Positions 19,970 through 32,411 of a stretch of 64,000 nucleotides of DNA are shown here, in pieces; positions within the stretch are counted from its first letter, which is position 1, and every line of letters starts with the position of its first letter. The DNA is taken from contig NC_056757.1 in NCBI RefSeq assembly GCF_018687715.1, positions 10,786,501 through 10,850,500 of the forward strand, given 5' to 3'. The translations under genes were made by a program, and so were the position numbers. Source of the stretch: Carya illinoinensis. Lineage: Eukaryota > Streptophyta > Magnoliopsida > Fagales > Juglandaceae. The notes beneath the pieces were generated by a model, which saw only the letters and a list, made by a program, of their open reading frames with translations, was not told the origin of the DNA and made no database searches.

Positions 19970-22912
19970 GGCGGGAAGGCTCAGGGCATGTTGGCAAAAG
20001 TATCAGACATCTTTTTCTGCCCAAACTCATCAACCATGTGGCGGGAAGCTTCCTCAGGATAGAACAATTCCCGGTCGAGAATCCTGAGGTTGGTGGCAGG
20101 ATCAACTAGAAGACGGTACCTTAGCCTTACAATGCCGCGACCATACCCATAAACAAAGGCATCGTCCCTTGTAGCAGGGACATGGGCCAACTAGGCGCGA
20201 AGCCATGCGACCTCCTCCTGAGCAGCAGTCAGCTCCCCCTCCTTCTCAGATAGACTCCGCTGGCTGGCTCCAAAGGCCAAGTTTGCCTCCCGAAAACTCT
20301 CCTCAGAGGACCTGCAGCTGTCTTGAGAACGGGCTAGGTCTTCACGAAGAGAGGACAAAGCTTCATCACGGGCAGCAAACTCGGAATTTAGACGAGAGCT
20401 CTCAGCCTTAAGGCTCTCCTGAGCCTCTGAAAGTTGTCACCTGGCTTAATCCCTCTCCAAAAGGAGAATTGACGAGGCGAAGTCGACTTTGGCCTTGGCC
20501 TCGTTTGCTAGGCGGATTGCGTCACGCAGTGCAAGGAGTTCGGCCTCGTGTATCTCAAGATCACCTTCTAAAGAATGGGAGTAACCCTCGGATTACTCCA
20601 GTAGGATCTTCAGCTCCTCCCTATCCTCGGCCAAAGCTGCCAATTCAACTCTGTCAGCCTGCCATCTCTTCGAGACACGTTTGGCTATGTAGCACAACTG
20701 GTAATGCTCCTCAACCTCCTCCTCGAGACCGAAACGATCAGCAACTATCCAAGCAGCCAAGTCATTGATCCCTACAAAAAAAAAAAAGCAACCAAGGCAA
20801 AGATACTAAAGAAGTATATGCAAAAGAGGACAAAAGGCATAATACCTCAAAAAGCCAATTTTTCAAACGGTTAGCCATCTGGACAGTGGCCTCAACCCAG
20901 GAGTTGACTCCCGTTGAAGAATCACCACCACTAGCTTTCCCTCTCACAATTTTGCCGGCGGCTGTGTGAGTCTCTTCCTCAGGCCTCACAGGGGAAGCCG
21001 TCGTCCTCCCTGACAAATCAACCAAGCGCAGAGGGGGCAGAGGGGGTGTTGGCTGAGCCAATTCAACATCACAAAGACGGGTGTCTTCCTTTAGGAAATT
21101 CGCCCACTTCTCCTCAAGGAAGGATTCAGTGTCCCCGCCAAAAGAGGAGGCACGGGTAGGAGGAAAAGAGAGCCCAAGCCTGCTACCAACTGTCGAAGGG
21201 GTCTTTCCCCCAGAGATGGTATCCAGTAAGCTTTAGGGGGAAGTTTGGAGTGAACCAACCTCACCGCCTGTTTCAGCCGGACGTAGAGGGATATCCCTTG
21301 TGGCACCTTCTGTCCCATCCACAGGTAAGGTGCCCGACTTTTCCGTATGGCCACCTGTGTGTAAAACAGTAACCACCTCAGTAGGGGCAGCGGTAGAAGT
21401 AGGGGGCGAGCAAGCTCCCACCGTAGTGATTGAGTCAAGATTAAGGGCCGCAACCACTCTTGCACCCAGCTCGAATTGACTCGCCCACCCCGCCAGCACA
21501 GGAAACTCAAACCAGGGGCAGGTGTTATGGCAGGCTCTTGTGTCCCAGGCACGACCTGGAGGGAGGCAGCCAAGCCAAAAAGGGCTAAGTCGGCTAGACT
21601 CTCCACATCTCTCAGGCTGCGAGAACGTGGCGGTGACGAGGATGGAAAAGGCAAGGAGGGCTTAGCGGTACTAGGCAGGGTAGAACCCTGACTGTGGCTT
21701 TCTCCTGCAGTCACAACAAGGAACTAAGGTTGGGGTGACGGGGGCTCAATGGCGGCTAGCTGCGTATTCGCCTGGAAAGGGGTGTCCTCTTGCGACACCT
21801 GGGCCTAGATGCCCCCTGAGGGCGCCAGGGCCTCCTGTTGAAGAGAAGAAGGCGGAGAAGAATCTCCAATACGAGCTTTCTTTTAGCGGCCACCTGCCTC
21901 ATTCTTTTTCTTGCTCCTCTTCTCCCGCTTCTCGGTGGCCACCTCCTTATCTCCATCGTCCTTCTTCTTGCCTCTTTTTTCTCTCTTTTTGGAGGCATCC
22001 TCCTTCTTCCCATCTTCCGAATGTATTTTCCTTTTGGAGGGTTCAGACCTCTTGGTCTTCTCAGTGGGCTTCTCCAGGGAATGAGGAATGGTGGCAGAAA
22101 TCATGAACTTATGCCCTTGAACATAAGACCGATTGGGAGACTTCAAGAATCAATCAATATGGGCGAAGGTCAGCAAGCTATCAGTCCAAAGCGCCTCTAG
22201 ATTAGCTTTGGCCCAAGAATGAACTGTCTCGATTCGAGCCAGTTCACGACGTGACAAAGGCGTCATTTTAAGCCACAGTTTCTTTTTATTAGGAATAGGG
22301 CGCCAGATCGATTTGACTGGAAAGTCATGGAAGACTTATTCCGTGCCAGAGTATTTCCAACCCTGACTGGAGATGTAAAAGAACTTGGAGGTCCACGCCT
22401 TGGCATTGGAATGGCGAGTCTCAAGCCAGGCCAATGTTTGCCCATCGTCCTTCTTACGGAAGCTAAGAATGTTGCCTTTGGAAGCTTCCCTCAAGCTATA
22501 GAATGCCAAAAATTCTCGAGCAGTCAGATCAGGATAAGGGTCCCCAAGAGGTTCCAAAACCATACGAAATAAAATGTAGGCACAGAGGTATGCCCTCAAT
22601 GCGAAAGGGTGCAATTGAGCGGGAGTAAGATTGAGGAAATCCAAAAGGTCGTGGAGAAGGTGGCAAAAGGGGATCGTCAACCCATTCTGCAGAAAAGAAA
22701 CAGAAATAGCTACTTTAGTAGCAAAGCCCTCGTCATCACAAATTCTGGATTCAGGAACGCTTAAAATAACAGTTTCAGGAATATGAAAGTCTTCCCAAAT
22801 CTTGGAAAATTTTCTCTCGGATGACTAACCACCGTCGATGTCCAGCAAAGACTGTGCCCTCAGGATTCTCAAAGGGGCTTTCAAAAACCTCACCTTCACT
22901 GTAGGGGGCCAT
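19970..22912 (-). pseudogene. Antisense gene of Tat-like element (putative gypsy-type transposase-28-like protein), spliced, decayed
   Basis: It starts at ATG 22912 (MAPYSEGEVF). After a frameshift near 22820 come 'HIPETVILSVPES', 'FLQNGLTIPFCHLLHDLLDF' and 'LNLTPAQLHPFALRAYL', then 'REFLAFYSLREASKGN' and 'AWTSKFFYISS' (22680-22340). This order matches the plant 'putative gypsy type transposon' family (PF04195-like). Next is a Lys/Glu-rich stretch (22150-21880) and a Ser/Pro-rich stretch (21714-21091). An intron at 20845-20772 leads into a long coiled coil (about 20765-20205, with AEAQESLKAE-like heptads) and a C-terminal block to 19980 with 'YRLLVDPATNLRILDRELF'. Several in-frame stops are present (about 22336, 22160, 21890). 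Antisense ORFs are known in Tat elements; the function is unknown. Confidence 0.75.
20772..20845 (-). other. Spliceosomal intron in the antisense gene (74 bp)
   Basis: The minus strand reads ..TTTTTGAG|GTATTATG .. (T)12 GTAG|GGATCAATGAC. The long pyrimidine tract directly before AG and the change from unrecognisable hydrophobic translation to the coiled-coil frame support it. Confidence 0.65.
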
Positions 22913-22957
22913 TGAAATTGGTAGGAAGAGGGTAGCGAGAAAGAACAAGATAAGCAA

Positions 22958-23381
22958 AAAGCAAAAGATAGGAATGGAAGGGCAGAGAGCATAACAAAGG
23001 AAAGAATGAAAGGCAGTGGAAAAGTAAAGTTTTGAAAGTTAGTGAAATGCAAAGCACCAAACGGATTGAAAAGGTGACTCTGCAAGAAGGTTAACCAGCA
23101 CAAGAAAACTGTCTATCTTCTCTACCATAATAGCGGAAAATGATATCCAATCTACGATTCTTTATAACAAAATATTTATGGGGAGAAGGAAATAATATAA
23201 GGCGGCAAGAGGGCGTAACGGGCCAGAAGACACCGAAAGGTCATGGGTCGTTTGGGCCCATGACCATGTCTACATATTTTCCAAGCACCCAGGCCCATGC
23301 GATCACACCCAGCACTTTCAAAGTAGCAAGATTGATAAAAAATAAATTATATCCGCCAGAAGGCGAATAGAATTGGGGGGG
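22958..23381. other. Tat-like element 3' region, antisense leader and PPT
   Basis: No sense gene. The minus strand here would carry the leader/promoter of the antisense gene. The PPT 'aattgggggggt' ends at 23381. Confidence 0.6.
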
Positions 23382-23780
23382 TAACTGGAGGAACCATCCC
23401 AACCGAAGGGCTCTAAAATGTACAAAAAGACCCATAGTATAATGAAAACCAAGAAGCCCAGAATATGGGCCCATCACAGAAGGATAGTCAAGAGAAATTC
23501 GAAAAGAGATATACATGACGCCACCTTTAATGGAATGGTAAAAACAACGAGAAGTGATAGGATTATTCAAAATTCTAAGTCTTGATCTATTCTAATAAAT
23601 CCTGGAGGAGATATGTGCAGCAAACGAGCCTATATATGCAAGTAATCTTTAAGATTTTGAGGAGGATAACCTCTTTACTGATTTTAGCATCGGAGTGTTC
23701 ACAAGAGGAGCCCCCCTTGAGTTTCATGAACGGAGATAAGTCAAACAGTGGAAGATTGAAAGTGAGACGCGTCATCAACA
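23382..23780 (+). repeat. 3' LTR of Tat-like element
   Basis: 399 bp, the partner of 13595-13993, ending 'gcgtcatcaaca'. It contains 'cctatatatgcaag', equivalent to the 5' LTR TATA region. Confidence 0.9.
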
Positions 23781-24071
23781 ATAATAAAATAATTTGTAAA
23801 TAATACATGAGAATAATATTCTACGGCAAAGACATTTTTTAGATATATCGGTAGACTTATCTTGAAGAGAAAAATAAGGGTAAATAATATCTTCAAATAT
23901 TATTGTGGATGGAAGGTTTTGATGTATTGTTCACGTAGAAGTAAATAGCTAATTAGGCTCACAAGTCACAAGTGGGAATCGGGGGATATCTGATTCATGA
24001 TCAGTGCATATATAATGGATATGAAAAGATTTCTATGACAAAGAAAGCACATTATGATTACTTGGCTAAAA

Positions 24072-24777
24072 TAGAGGTGTGTAATCGGTCCGGTTCAGTT
24101 TGATTTTAGACAAAATTTAGGATCGAACCGGTATACACCGATTTTTTAGTTTTCAAAATCGATTACGCATCGATTACCTTCCTAACCGGTACTTCGGTTT
24201 TATTGATTTTCGGTCCAATTTTTTTGTTTTAATGTACTATATTATAGATTATACTATATTATATATTATATAATATATTATATTATATTATATAATAGTA
24301 TAATGATAATATATTATAATATAATATATATTATAATTGTATTATAGACTATAGTGATATATTATAATATACAATATAGTGATATAATATAGTAATTATA
24401 ATATATAGTGATATAATATTAATATAACTATTAATCTGCATATATAATATTAGTATAACTATTAATATAATAAACAAAATGGCATAAGATTTTAAAATTT
24501 AATATTATATTAATTAATAATTTATCATATAATACAAAACTATTTTATATATAATTATATATTATATATAAAAATTATATACTATAGAAAAAATTAAAAT
24601 ATATATAAACAGGTCCAGTTTTAGAAAAAAAATTAGAACTGGATCGATTTTGATCGATTTTAAGAAAAATAAAACCAATACTGGACCAAGCCAAAGTTGG
24701 GACCGGACCGATCCCACCGGTTTGGTCCAATCTGATCCGGCTTACTGATTCACCGATTTTTTTTTCTTACACCCCTA
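24072..24777. mobile_element. hAT-like non-autonomous element (TAGGGGTG family)
   Basis: Termini TAGAGGTGTGTAA and TTACACCCCTA form an imperfect inverted repeat. The subterminal sequence is rich in CGGTCCGGT/ACCGGACCG words and the centre is almost pure A/T. Flanks 'ctaaaata' and 'ctagaata' are similar, but the exact target duplication is uncertain. It is the same family as 31334-32104 and 10270-10740. Confidence 0.55.
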
Positions 24778-25339
24778 CTAGAATAATTGAAACTCCTTCC
24801 ACTTTGAAAATTCAAAGGGAGTTTTACCCACGGAAAAGTACTTTCAACGTGCAAATTAAGCATGTATTCTTAGATGAAAGTGTTGCCGCATTTTTTATAT
24901 GAGTTTAACTTCAAACCGGATGGGTGAACAATCAAGATTTACACATTCCAATGAAATTTTGACACGTTTATGTTCTAAGTAGGAAATAATGAACCACACA
25001 CTAGATAAGTAAGTCCCACGCAATCACCCCCTCTCACTCTGCTTGTTTGTGCTCTTTCTCTCTCTTATCACTTTCTCTCACCTCTCAAGCTCTCTTCCCG
25101 CAACGAATATTATTGCATCGTCATCGATTGCTCTACGTTATTTATTCTACTGATTACAGAGTGCGCATGCCATGGCAGTGTAGTGATTTTGTTGTTTGGG
25201 TGTATGAAGAACCCTATGCAGGCACTAGGGGCTTAATTCCTAATTTGAATATTTTGTTGAGAAACTGGGTGGGTATTACCTGAAGGCTTTTGCACTTGTT
25301 GTAGATGAATTATTTGCACTTTGTTTGGTTATTGCCAAG

Positions 25340-25518
25340 GCAGTCACTCTCAAGCTCTCTCTCTCTCCTCAAACTCTCTCTCTCCCCTCAATCGATCTCA
25401 AGCTCTATCTCCTCACGCTATCTCTCGCTCCCCTCTTAATCTCTCAAGCAATCTCTCACTCTCACTCTCTCTATCCTCAAGCTCTCTCTCTCTTCTCAAT
25501 CTCTCAAGCTCTCACGCT

Positions 25519-25559
<41 letters not shown>

Positions 25560-25560
25560 C
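25340..25560. repeat. CT-rich low-complexity tract with (CT)n
   Basis: Imperfect 'tctctc'/'ctcaagctctct' repeats end in a pure (CT)n run at about 25519-25552. Confidence 0.9.
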
Positions 25561-26408
25561 AAGAATCTCCAAAGCTTGTGTTATTGCTTTCCATCTTCAT
25601 AGAGTCACGAATTAAGGTGGGTGGATATCATACAAAATCTGGCTTCTTACATTGTTTATTATCTAGGAAAAGTAATAGATTTGAGCTTTATGAGAGTTGT
25701 ATGATGATGAAAGGGAGAGGGAAGAAAGAGCCAGAGTGACTAGCGGATTTGTTTGTGCGAGATTTGTTCAACTGATGTGCGGTTTCAATGTTTCCCTCTT
25801 AGAATGCAAACATGTCAAAATTTCATTAGAGGGTATAAATCCCCCTTTTCACCGTCTGGCCCCTAGCCTCACTCTTTTTATATAACAAAATATATATATC
25901 CTTCATAATGAATATAAGTTAGAACAGATTAGATTAAAAATTATTGGAAGAAATGGTAATTGTTAAGAGGATAATCGACTAAACAATATGAAAGTGTTTT
26001 AGAGTTCTGTCAGTTATAAAAAATAACTTCTAATATGACAGTAGCAAAAGTTAGCAAACCATTGATACATAGGTGAATTCAAACAAGTTTTCCAAAAGAG
26101 TTAAGCCAAGAGGCATATATAAAATCATTGTGGGATTTAGTTTTTGTTAGCTGTGGGCATGTATTTGTTTTATACATAATCAACCTATCAAGAAGATAGT
26201 TAACTTGTTTTAAGAAGATGAATATTTTTTTCATAAATTGATATTCCCAACTCATGTATAGTTTTCCTTTACTACAAGGTTCATATCTAGGTCTACATTG
26301 TTTATATATATGAAGATGATCTTGAAGGTTGAATGTTTTGGATTGAACTAATGAGAATGCAAAGTATAAGGGAATAAGAATAGAAAAATGCTACTGCAAA
26401 CGGGAGGG

Positions 26409-26536
26409 CACTACAAGAAAAACGGACAATTGCGACCAATTAATAGCAACGAAAAGATTATTAGAGACCAATTTTGGTCGCTAATAGTCTTTTCGTTGCT
26501 ATTAATTGGTCGCAATTGCCCGTTTTTCTTGTAGTG
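26409..26536. mobile_element. CACTA-like hairpin MITE, 128 bp
   Basis: It begins CACTACAAGAAAAACGG and ends with the inverse CCGTTTTTCTTGTAGTG. The two 62-base arms pair almost perfectly around 'accaattttggt'. It is flanked by GGG (26406-26408) and GGG (26537-26539), the 3-bp duplication usual for CACTA elements. It is nested inside the 26383-27600 insertion. Its transcript would fold into a long hairpin suitable for Dicer processing. Confidence 0.85.
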
Positions 26537-26719
26537 GGGGTAGTCGCTAAGCAGTCAGGTCCTACGTGTCCTTAATGAAATGGTGCGTATCATGCGAAAT
26601 CTTCTTCCTCCTTTTGTCTCTCCTCTTATCTTCTCCATCTTCTACTTTCATATTCTTCCTTTCTCCGTCTTCTTCGTTTCCCCTCTCATCTTCTCCTCCC
26701 TCTGCTCAAACATCATTTC

Positions 26720-26983
26720 CCTTCTATTGAACCCACTGACGTTGGCAAGCTTATTTCCCATTATTTTGAGCTCAGTAACCGAATTGTCCTAGTATGAGAT
26801 GCTCATCTGTGTAGAAGAAGATAGGCTATAGAAATCTCCATTGTAATTGTCCAAAATTTGCAATGAGGAAGGGTAGCCCAACTGCTTTCTTAGCTGTAGT
26901 AAAACCTGCGTTTCGAAAGTTTGTAATTCATAAGTGCTTGGAATGAACAAAACCGCTAGAAGCAACGACCACAAATATCCCAT
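26720..26983 (-). pseudogene. Captured 5' exon of an LRR receptor-like kinase (At3g03770-like)
   Basis: The minus frame starts 'MGYLWSLLLAVLFIPSTYEL', a signal peptide, and continues 'ETQVLLQLRKQLGYPSSLQI', the N-terminal cap of the inactive-type LRR receptor kinases related to At3g03770. An in-frame TAG near 26790 interrupts it, and similarity continues in the same frame with 'DNSVTELKIMG' to about 26720. LRRs and kinase are absent. The upstream minus-strand sequence to about 27300 may be the donor gene's leader or intron. It is a fragment moved by the surrounding element. Confidence 0.7.
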
Positions 26984-27608
26984 TGTACAAATTCAAAGCA
27001 CTAGACTCTACAATCACAAAAAGGTCAACAAAAATCCTAGAAATAAAGCTTCACAATTCAATTTTAAGGAATATAGAAACGGAGCCATTAAAGATTCTTA
27101 AGCAAAGTCATGAAAAGGAGCTCATTTAGTAAAAATTCATGCTGAAAAGAACGTGCTTCCAAGTAAATGACCTGCACAGGAAAAAAACACTCCCGAAATG
27201 GAGATCATATTCACTCATAGATGCTCCCAAGACTCTGGTTATCCAAACTCCCTAAATCCATCAAGCTCTTTGATCTCTACTAGTCGTAGAAATCACTCGC
27301 AACAACGAATGTTGTAGTGGTCGTAGAAAGCACGAAAAAGATCTACCTTTTTCATCTACCTACAAAGATGACCCACACGAAGACCCAAAGATTTGCTTTT
27401 TTCATCCACCCACTTGAAGATGAAGACGAGAGATCCGAGAGACCCACGCAAAGAAGAGAGACCCAAATGAAGAAGACGAGCACCCTGAGTGTCTTTCTTT
27501 TTTGTTTTTGTCGTTTTTTACTTTTTATTTTTAATTTAATTGACGTGGCCTGCAAGCTTACTCTGCATTTGCATGCCTCGACTAATTGTAGCAGGATTGA
27601 TAAGAATA

Positions 27609-28252
27609 TAACGTTGGCTTTGACATCTTTTAGTACGCTGACCCATGTGATTAGACCACATATTTTTTGTAAACGTTAATGGATAGAAAAATTATTGGAT
27701 GATCTTATTTTTAAGGAAAATGATATATTTACTACTTCACTACAATCTATTTACTACTCTTTTTATATTTGATTTTTTTTTTAATTTTTAATTTTACTTA
27801 ATGATTAAGGAAGTGAGTATTAGTAAAGTTATATTTTTTTTAAATTTTTTCTTAATGATTAAGAATGTTAAAAAAATACTTAAAAAAATGAAATAAAAAT
27901 AAAAAAACTTATAATATCTTTGAGTAGTGGGTGGGTAGTAATAGAGTAGTAAGCCTATCACTACCCTATTTTTAAATAAGTCATACCATATGATGTTATT
28001 TCTAAAGCAAATTGCATGGCAAGAGGATGATCAACTTTACCTAATATTTGCCCAAAAAAAAATCAAGGTAACAATATAATTTTATTTAAGAGACAATACA
28101 ATTTATTTAAGGCAAAATAGAAATTAAGGAAAAGATGAGAAAACAAAACAAGAGGCACCAATCATCTAAATAAAAACCTTAAAGATAGGTAATCTTACCC
28201 ATCAAACACAAAGCACCATTCAGATGCTGTTAGACAATTGTACAATAAAAGA

Positions 28253-28300
<48 letters not shown>

Positions 28301-28362
28301 TACTAGGTAAGAGTTTACGTACACGTGTTCCTTGTCGAAAGTTTTATTGCATTTTTTGTAAT

Positions 28363-28395
<33 letters not shown>

Positions 28396-29994
28396 GAATA
28401 ATAGGAAATTTTAATGATGAATTAGAGGACAAAATTGTAATTGTGCAAATGAGGGCAAAAACAAATTAAATTTTGCAATCTGAACTCAAAGAAAATAGGA
28501 CAACAATGTAATTATGCAAATGAGGACAAAATAGTAATTGCTCAATGTGAAATAAAAAAAAAAAAGATCAACTATTCATGAGGATGTTGTCTCTTTTTAA
28601 TAGTAATTTTTTTTTTTTTTTCAAATTGTAAAGCACTTACTGCATATTTTATGGTTATATATAACATTATTTATAAATAAATACGATGATAAGATAAAAA
28701 GTTGAAAAAAAAATGAAAGAATTATTTCAAAACAGAGATAAAGGACAAAAACATAATTTCATCCCTCAAAGAAAAATGCAATATCAAAGGAAAAAAAAAA
28801 TGTAATTTAGTCCATCAAACAAAAATCTACCATTCATTTATGAATAGACGCTTTTATATATGAAAAATGCTTCTCCCATCAAGAGGAGCTATCGATTCTT
28901 TACTGTTTTTATTTACTTAAGGGTTAAAAAAGTGTTTTTTTTTAATATATTTATAATTTTTTTTCAAAATATTTAAAGGAGTTTAAAAATTGTTTAAACA
29001 AATAAAAACACAATTTGTACTATCGGTCAAGGATCCAATAGAAGATCTAAACTATGTGGTCTATATATACTATAATATTCTCATATGATAAGGATAAGTG
29101 TAAATAGTATATGTGATGCATTGCTTAGAAAGAAAAAGTTATTACTCTTTATAAGATTCTAATAAGATTTTAATTGTATTATTATCTAGTTATTTTAGAA
29201 TATAGACCATGTAATTTAGGCCTTCTATTAAACCATTACAAATAATATTAGAGCCTATCTCAATAAGAAATATGATATTTGAGCAGTGTTACCTATAACG
29301 TATAGGTCCGATAAAGACGTTAGGAATTTAATGAATATAAATTATAATATCTCTATATGATAAGAATAATAGTATATAATATATAGAATCTCACATTGCT
29401 TGAAAAAGTAAGAACTTCTCATTTTAAAACAATTATATAAAATTCTATATATAACCACTTATCTTTATCTTTATCTTATATCTAGATATTAATGGTACAG
29501 AAATAAAATTTCATACTAGTATTAGCTGTACCTAATGAATTAATAGATACAAACAGTCTCCTATAAATAAAATATAAATTATTATTAGCTCCACGTGGTC
29601 TTTAGTGTATGATCTTCCTAATTAATTAGTAATATGGGAATTATAGCTCAATATATATATATACATCCAGAAATAATTATAAATATTGGAATTTTCAATG
29701 AATCCTAATATATGGTATATAAGAATCTAGCTAGCTAGCTGGCCTCTCATCAATCGTACGTGTACCAAATGTACATAAAAATTAGAATTGATGATGAATA
29801 CATGAATATTCTAATTATAGTTTCTGGTCATGTCGAAGGACAACCCTAGCTAAATCAAATGGTGGTTGATGTTGGGACATTATATATCCCTTTCTTCATT
29901 AAATATATAATATTATGTGTTTATGTTTTTATTAATAATATAATGCGACGTCGAAAGTTGGAAGTAGTTAGAGATTAGATTAAATTATATATAA

Positions 29995-30029
<35 letters not shown>

Positions 30030-30166
30030 AGCTACTCCCACGAAGGGTCGGTACTGACTAGTGTATTGTGTTTAATTTTTTTTTTAAAGTATCATTTTAC
30101 GTATTAAAAAAATACTAAAAAAAATAGAAAAGCACAATTCGGTAAAAATGATATCATTTTTCATAC

Positions 30167-30218
<52 letters not shown>

Positions 30219-31097
30219 CTTTTATATACCTTGTAGAGGCATGCCAAAATTGAGGAAGCTTCCTTGTCCCATGATCAGCTTAGCATGCTATATCGAATCA
30301 TTGATTATGTTATATGCTCAATCGCTACAATAATATATATTTAAAAGAGAAATGATAGTTATAATTGTGAGTGCGTAAATGTCATGTAATCACTTTATAT
30401 AAATTATAAATAATAATTTTAATAGTAAATTTTATTTTTTTTTAAATAACTTATATCACTTACACAATTTATAACTACAAATACCATTACTCAAATTCGT
30501 TTGTTACTTTTGTCAAACAAAATGAAAGCAGAATATGAGTGATGTCCAATATCCTGCATACAGATCAACCATTGATCAGGCACGTACACCAGAGAGAGAG
30601 AGCATTAATGTCAAATGTTGCATCTTATAAGATATATATGATCGGTGCATGAGTACTCTAAGTGTCAAAAATGGGACACTGCTGCGCCATGTAGCCAGCT
30701 AATTAATTAATTATATTATTCTTTCCTTCAATTCAGGTAGCCATAAACCCACCAAATTATCTTCGTGGTCTTGGCTAATGAGATCAGTCTCTCTAGCTAA
30801 CTACATAGCACGTGCGTCAAATACCACTTACAATTTATTTATTTTTAATTAAAAATCATGCTATTCATTATCCCACATGCACCACATACTTTAACTATTT
30901 TAAAATTATTTTTTATTATTTTAATTTTAATTTATTATTATTAAATTAATTGAGTTGTTCTACTAATTAACATCCTTACACCGTATACTTATTATAATGA
31001 AAAATGAAAAAATAAAATAAATTATGTATGATGCATTGTTATCTAAGTCATCCAAAAAATAAGATATTCAATGAAATACAGTATAAACATTGATTAG

Positions 31098-31157
<60 letters not shown>

Positions 31158-31333
31158 TATATAATGCATTAACATTAAAAACTAAGGATTTAATTTTATT
31201 ATATTTTTATTTAATTTTGTTTCTCTTTTTTCAAAACCCTTTAAAACATTTTAACTCAAACTATTTTACTATTATTTACAAACTATCTTACTACTATTTA
31301 CATATTTCTTATCTCATCTCAATTCTTATGTGT
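27609..31333. other. AT-rich non-coding part of duplication copy B
   Basis: No supported gene. It contains (TA)n(CA)n at about 28256-28300, (TTA)n at about 28366-28395, (TA)n at 29998-30027, a (TG)n tract at about 30180-30203, and (CT)n at about 31101-31141 followed by (TA)n. About 30057-30562 is an insertion absent from copy A. 29484-29990 is almost identical to copy A. Confidence 0.6.
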
Positions 31334-32104
31334 TAGAGGTATAATTAGTTTGATCTAGTGACACAAGATTTTGGTCCACCCTTTTTGTCAGACATGACCT
31401 ATTATACCTATAGATCAAACCAAACTGTTAGCTATCAATCCAATGAACATTTTTTTTTTACAAATAAATTAATACAAAAAATTAATTAAATTAGTAAAAT
31501 TAAAATTTAATGAGCTCTTTAATGTAGATTATTTAACTAAATCATTAAAAAATAATTAATTATAATTATATTTATGATGTTAATAGTTACTAACTTAGTA
31601 CTTTAGTATTTATAATGGCTTATATTAAAATTCTAATATTTTATATATAGTTAATGAATATTATATAATTTTATTATACATTAATTATTCATGCTTACTT
31701 GCAACTTAGGTATTTAAAAAAAAAAAATTACCTAATTACTTTAATCATGTGTAAATAGTAGAATACATATCTTATACAGATAATAACATATATATTATCA
31801 TATGATATATTAGTTAATTGATAGTATATATTATTTTAAATTTTATATGTTCAATGTTGATAAATTAGATAAAAATTACATAATTAACTTATACAACTAT
31901 TATATAAAATAATATATTATATATTTAAAAATTTACATATAAATATTTCGGTCCGATTTGATCCGTTCCAGTACAAAAAAATACACCCCAGGACCAAACA
32001 AAAAACTGAATTTTTCATACACTATAGACCGAGATTAACCATAGACCGAGACCGACCAACTTCATTTTCGGCCCAACCCAATTCAGACCGAACAGCACCC
32101 CTAA
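31334..32104. mobile_element. hAT-like non-autonomous element, complete copy
   Basis: It begins TAGAGGTATAA and ends CACCCCTA. Left flank 'ttatgtgt' and right flank 'atctgtgt' (copy-A left flank 'ctctgtgt') agree with an 8-bp duplication. The subterminal region again has GGTCCGATTTGATCC/GGACC words. No ORF. Confidence 0.65.
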
Positions 32105-32411
32105 TCTGTGTAACCAAACAAAACCTAACTTTTTTCCATGGTTACTTTATTCACTTACAAAGGAGAGACAATAACTCTAAATAAACCTTAAAAAAAAAAA
32201 AAGTTATAAAGGTACAAGATCCATGCTCTCAAATTTGAAAAAGAGTAATTTAGATACAGTTTTAGGGTATATAAGTCCTATATATTTCTTTTGAAAATTA
32301 ATGGGGTTGACGTTAAAACATGGGTTTTCTTATATAAGTTTCAGATTTATCTATTTTTTTTTTTTAAATAAATGTGCAAGACTTATATACTATAAGATTG
32401 TAAAATCATTT

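Larger units (their letters stand above)
13595..23780 (+). mobile_element. LTR retrotransposon, Ty3/gypsy, Tat-like lineage with antisense gene
   Basis: LTRs of 399 bp at 13595-13993 and 23382-23780 both end 'gcgtcatcaaca'. Their 5' ends read TA rather than TG, and a clear target duplication was not found. The PBS 'tggcgccgtctgtggga' follows at 13996, and a G-rich PPT 'attggggggg' precedes the 3' LTR. The interior contains gag, protease, RT, RNase H, a second (archaeal-type) RNase H and integrase on +, then a tandem-repeat block, then a long gene on the minus strand. The second RNase H and the antisense 3' gene fit the Tat group; antisense genes are known there, for example gene23 of maize Grande. 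All sense genes have stops or frameshifts. Confidence 0.93.
23781..25777. other. Intergenic region between Tat element and duplication copy B
   Basis: Apart from the hAT-like element (24072-24777) and CT-rich tracts (25340-25560), I see no supported gene. The open frames at 25047-25283 and 25321-25615 follow (CT)n-rich sequence. Confidence 0.55.
26383..27600. mobile_element. Gene-fragment-carrying insertion with 8-bp target duplication (Pack-hAT-like)
   Basis: A 1218-bp insertion present only in copy B. Both ends are flanked by TAAGAATA (26375-26382, 27601-27608), and copy A has the single site at 609-616. An 8-bp duplication points to a hAT-type transposase. The terminal inverted similarity is weak ('tgctactgcaa' against 'ctgctacaatt'). 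Inside are a CACTA-like MITE, a pyrimidine-rich tract (26600-26750) and an antisense LRR-kinase 5' exon with what may be its leader (26984-27300). Confidence 0.75.

Noticed and set aside
21476..22200. Plus-strand ORFs of 123 and 120 codons
   Set aside because: Shadows of the antisense gene's Lys/Glu- and Ser/Pro-rich part on the minus strand.
25321..25615. Leu/Ser-rich ORFs (93 and 96 codons)
   Set aside because: Pure consequence of CT-repeat sequence.
27317..27679. 120-codon + ORF at the right end of the 26383-27600 insertion
   Set aside because: It runs through the target duplication into flanking DNA and resembles no protein; chance frame.
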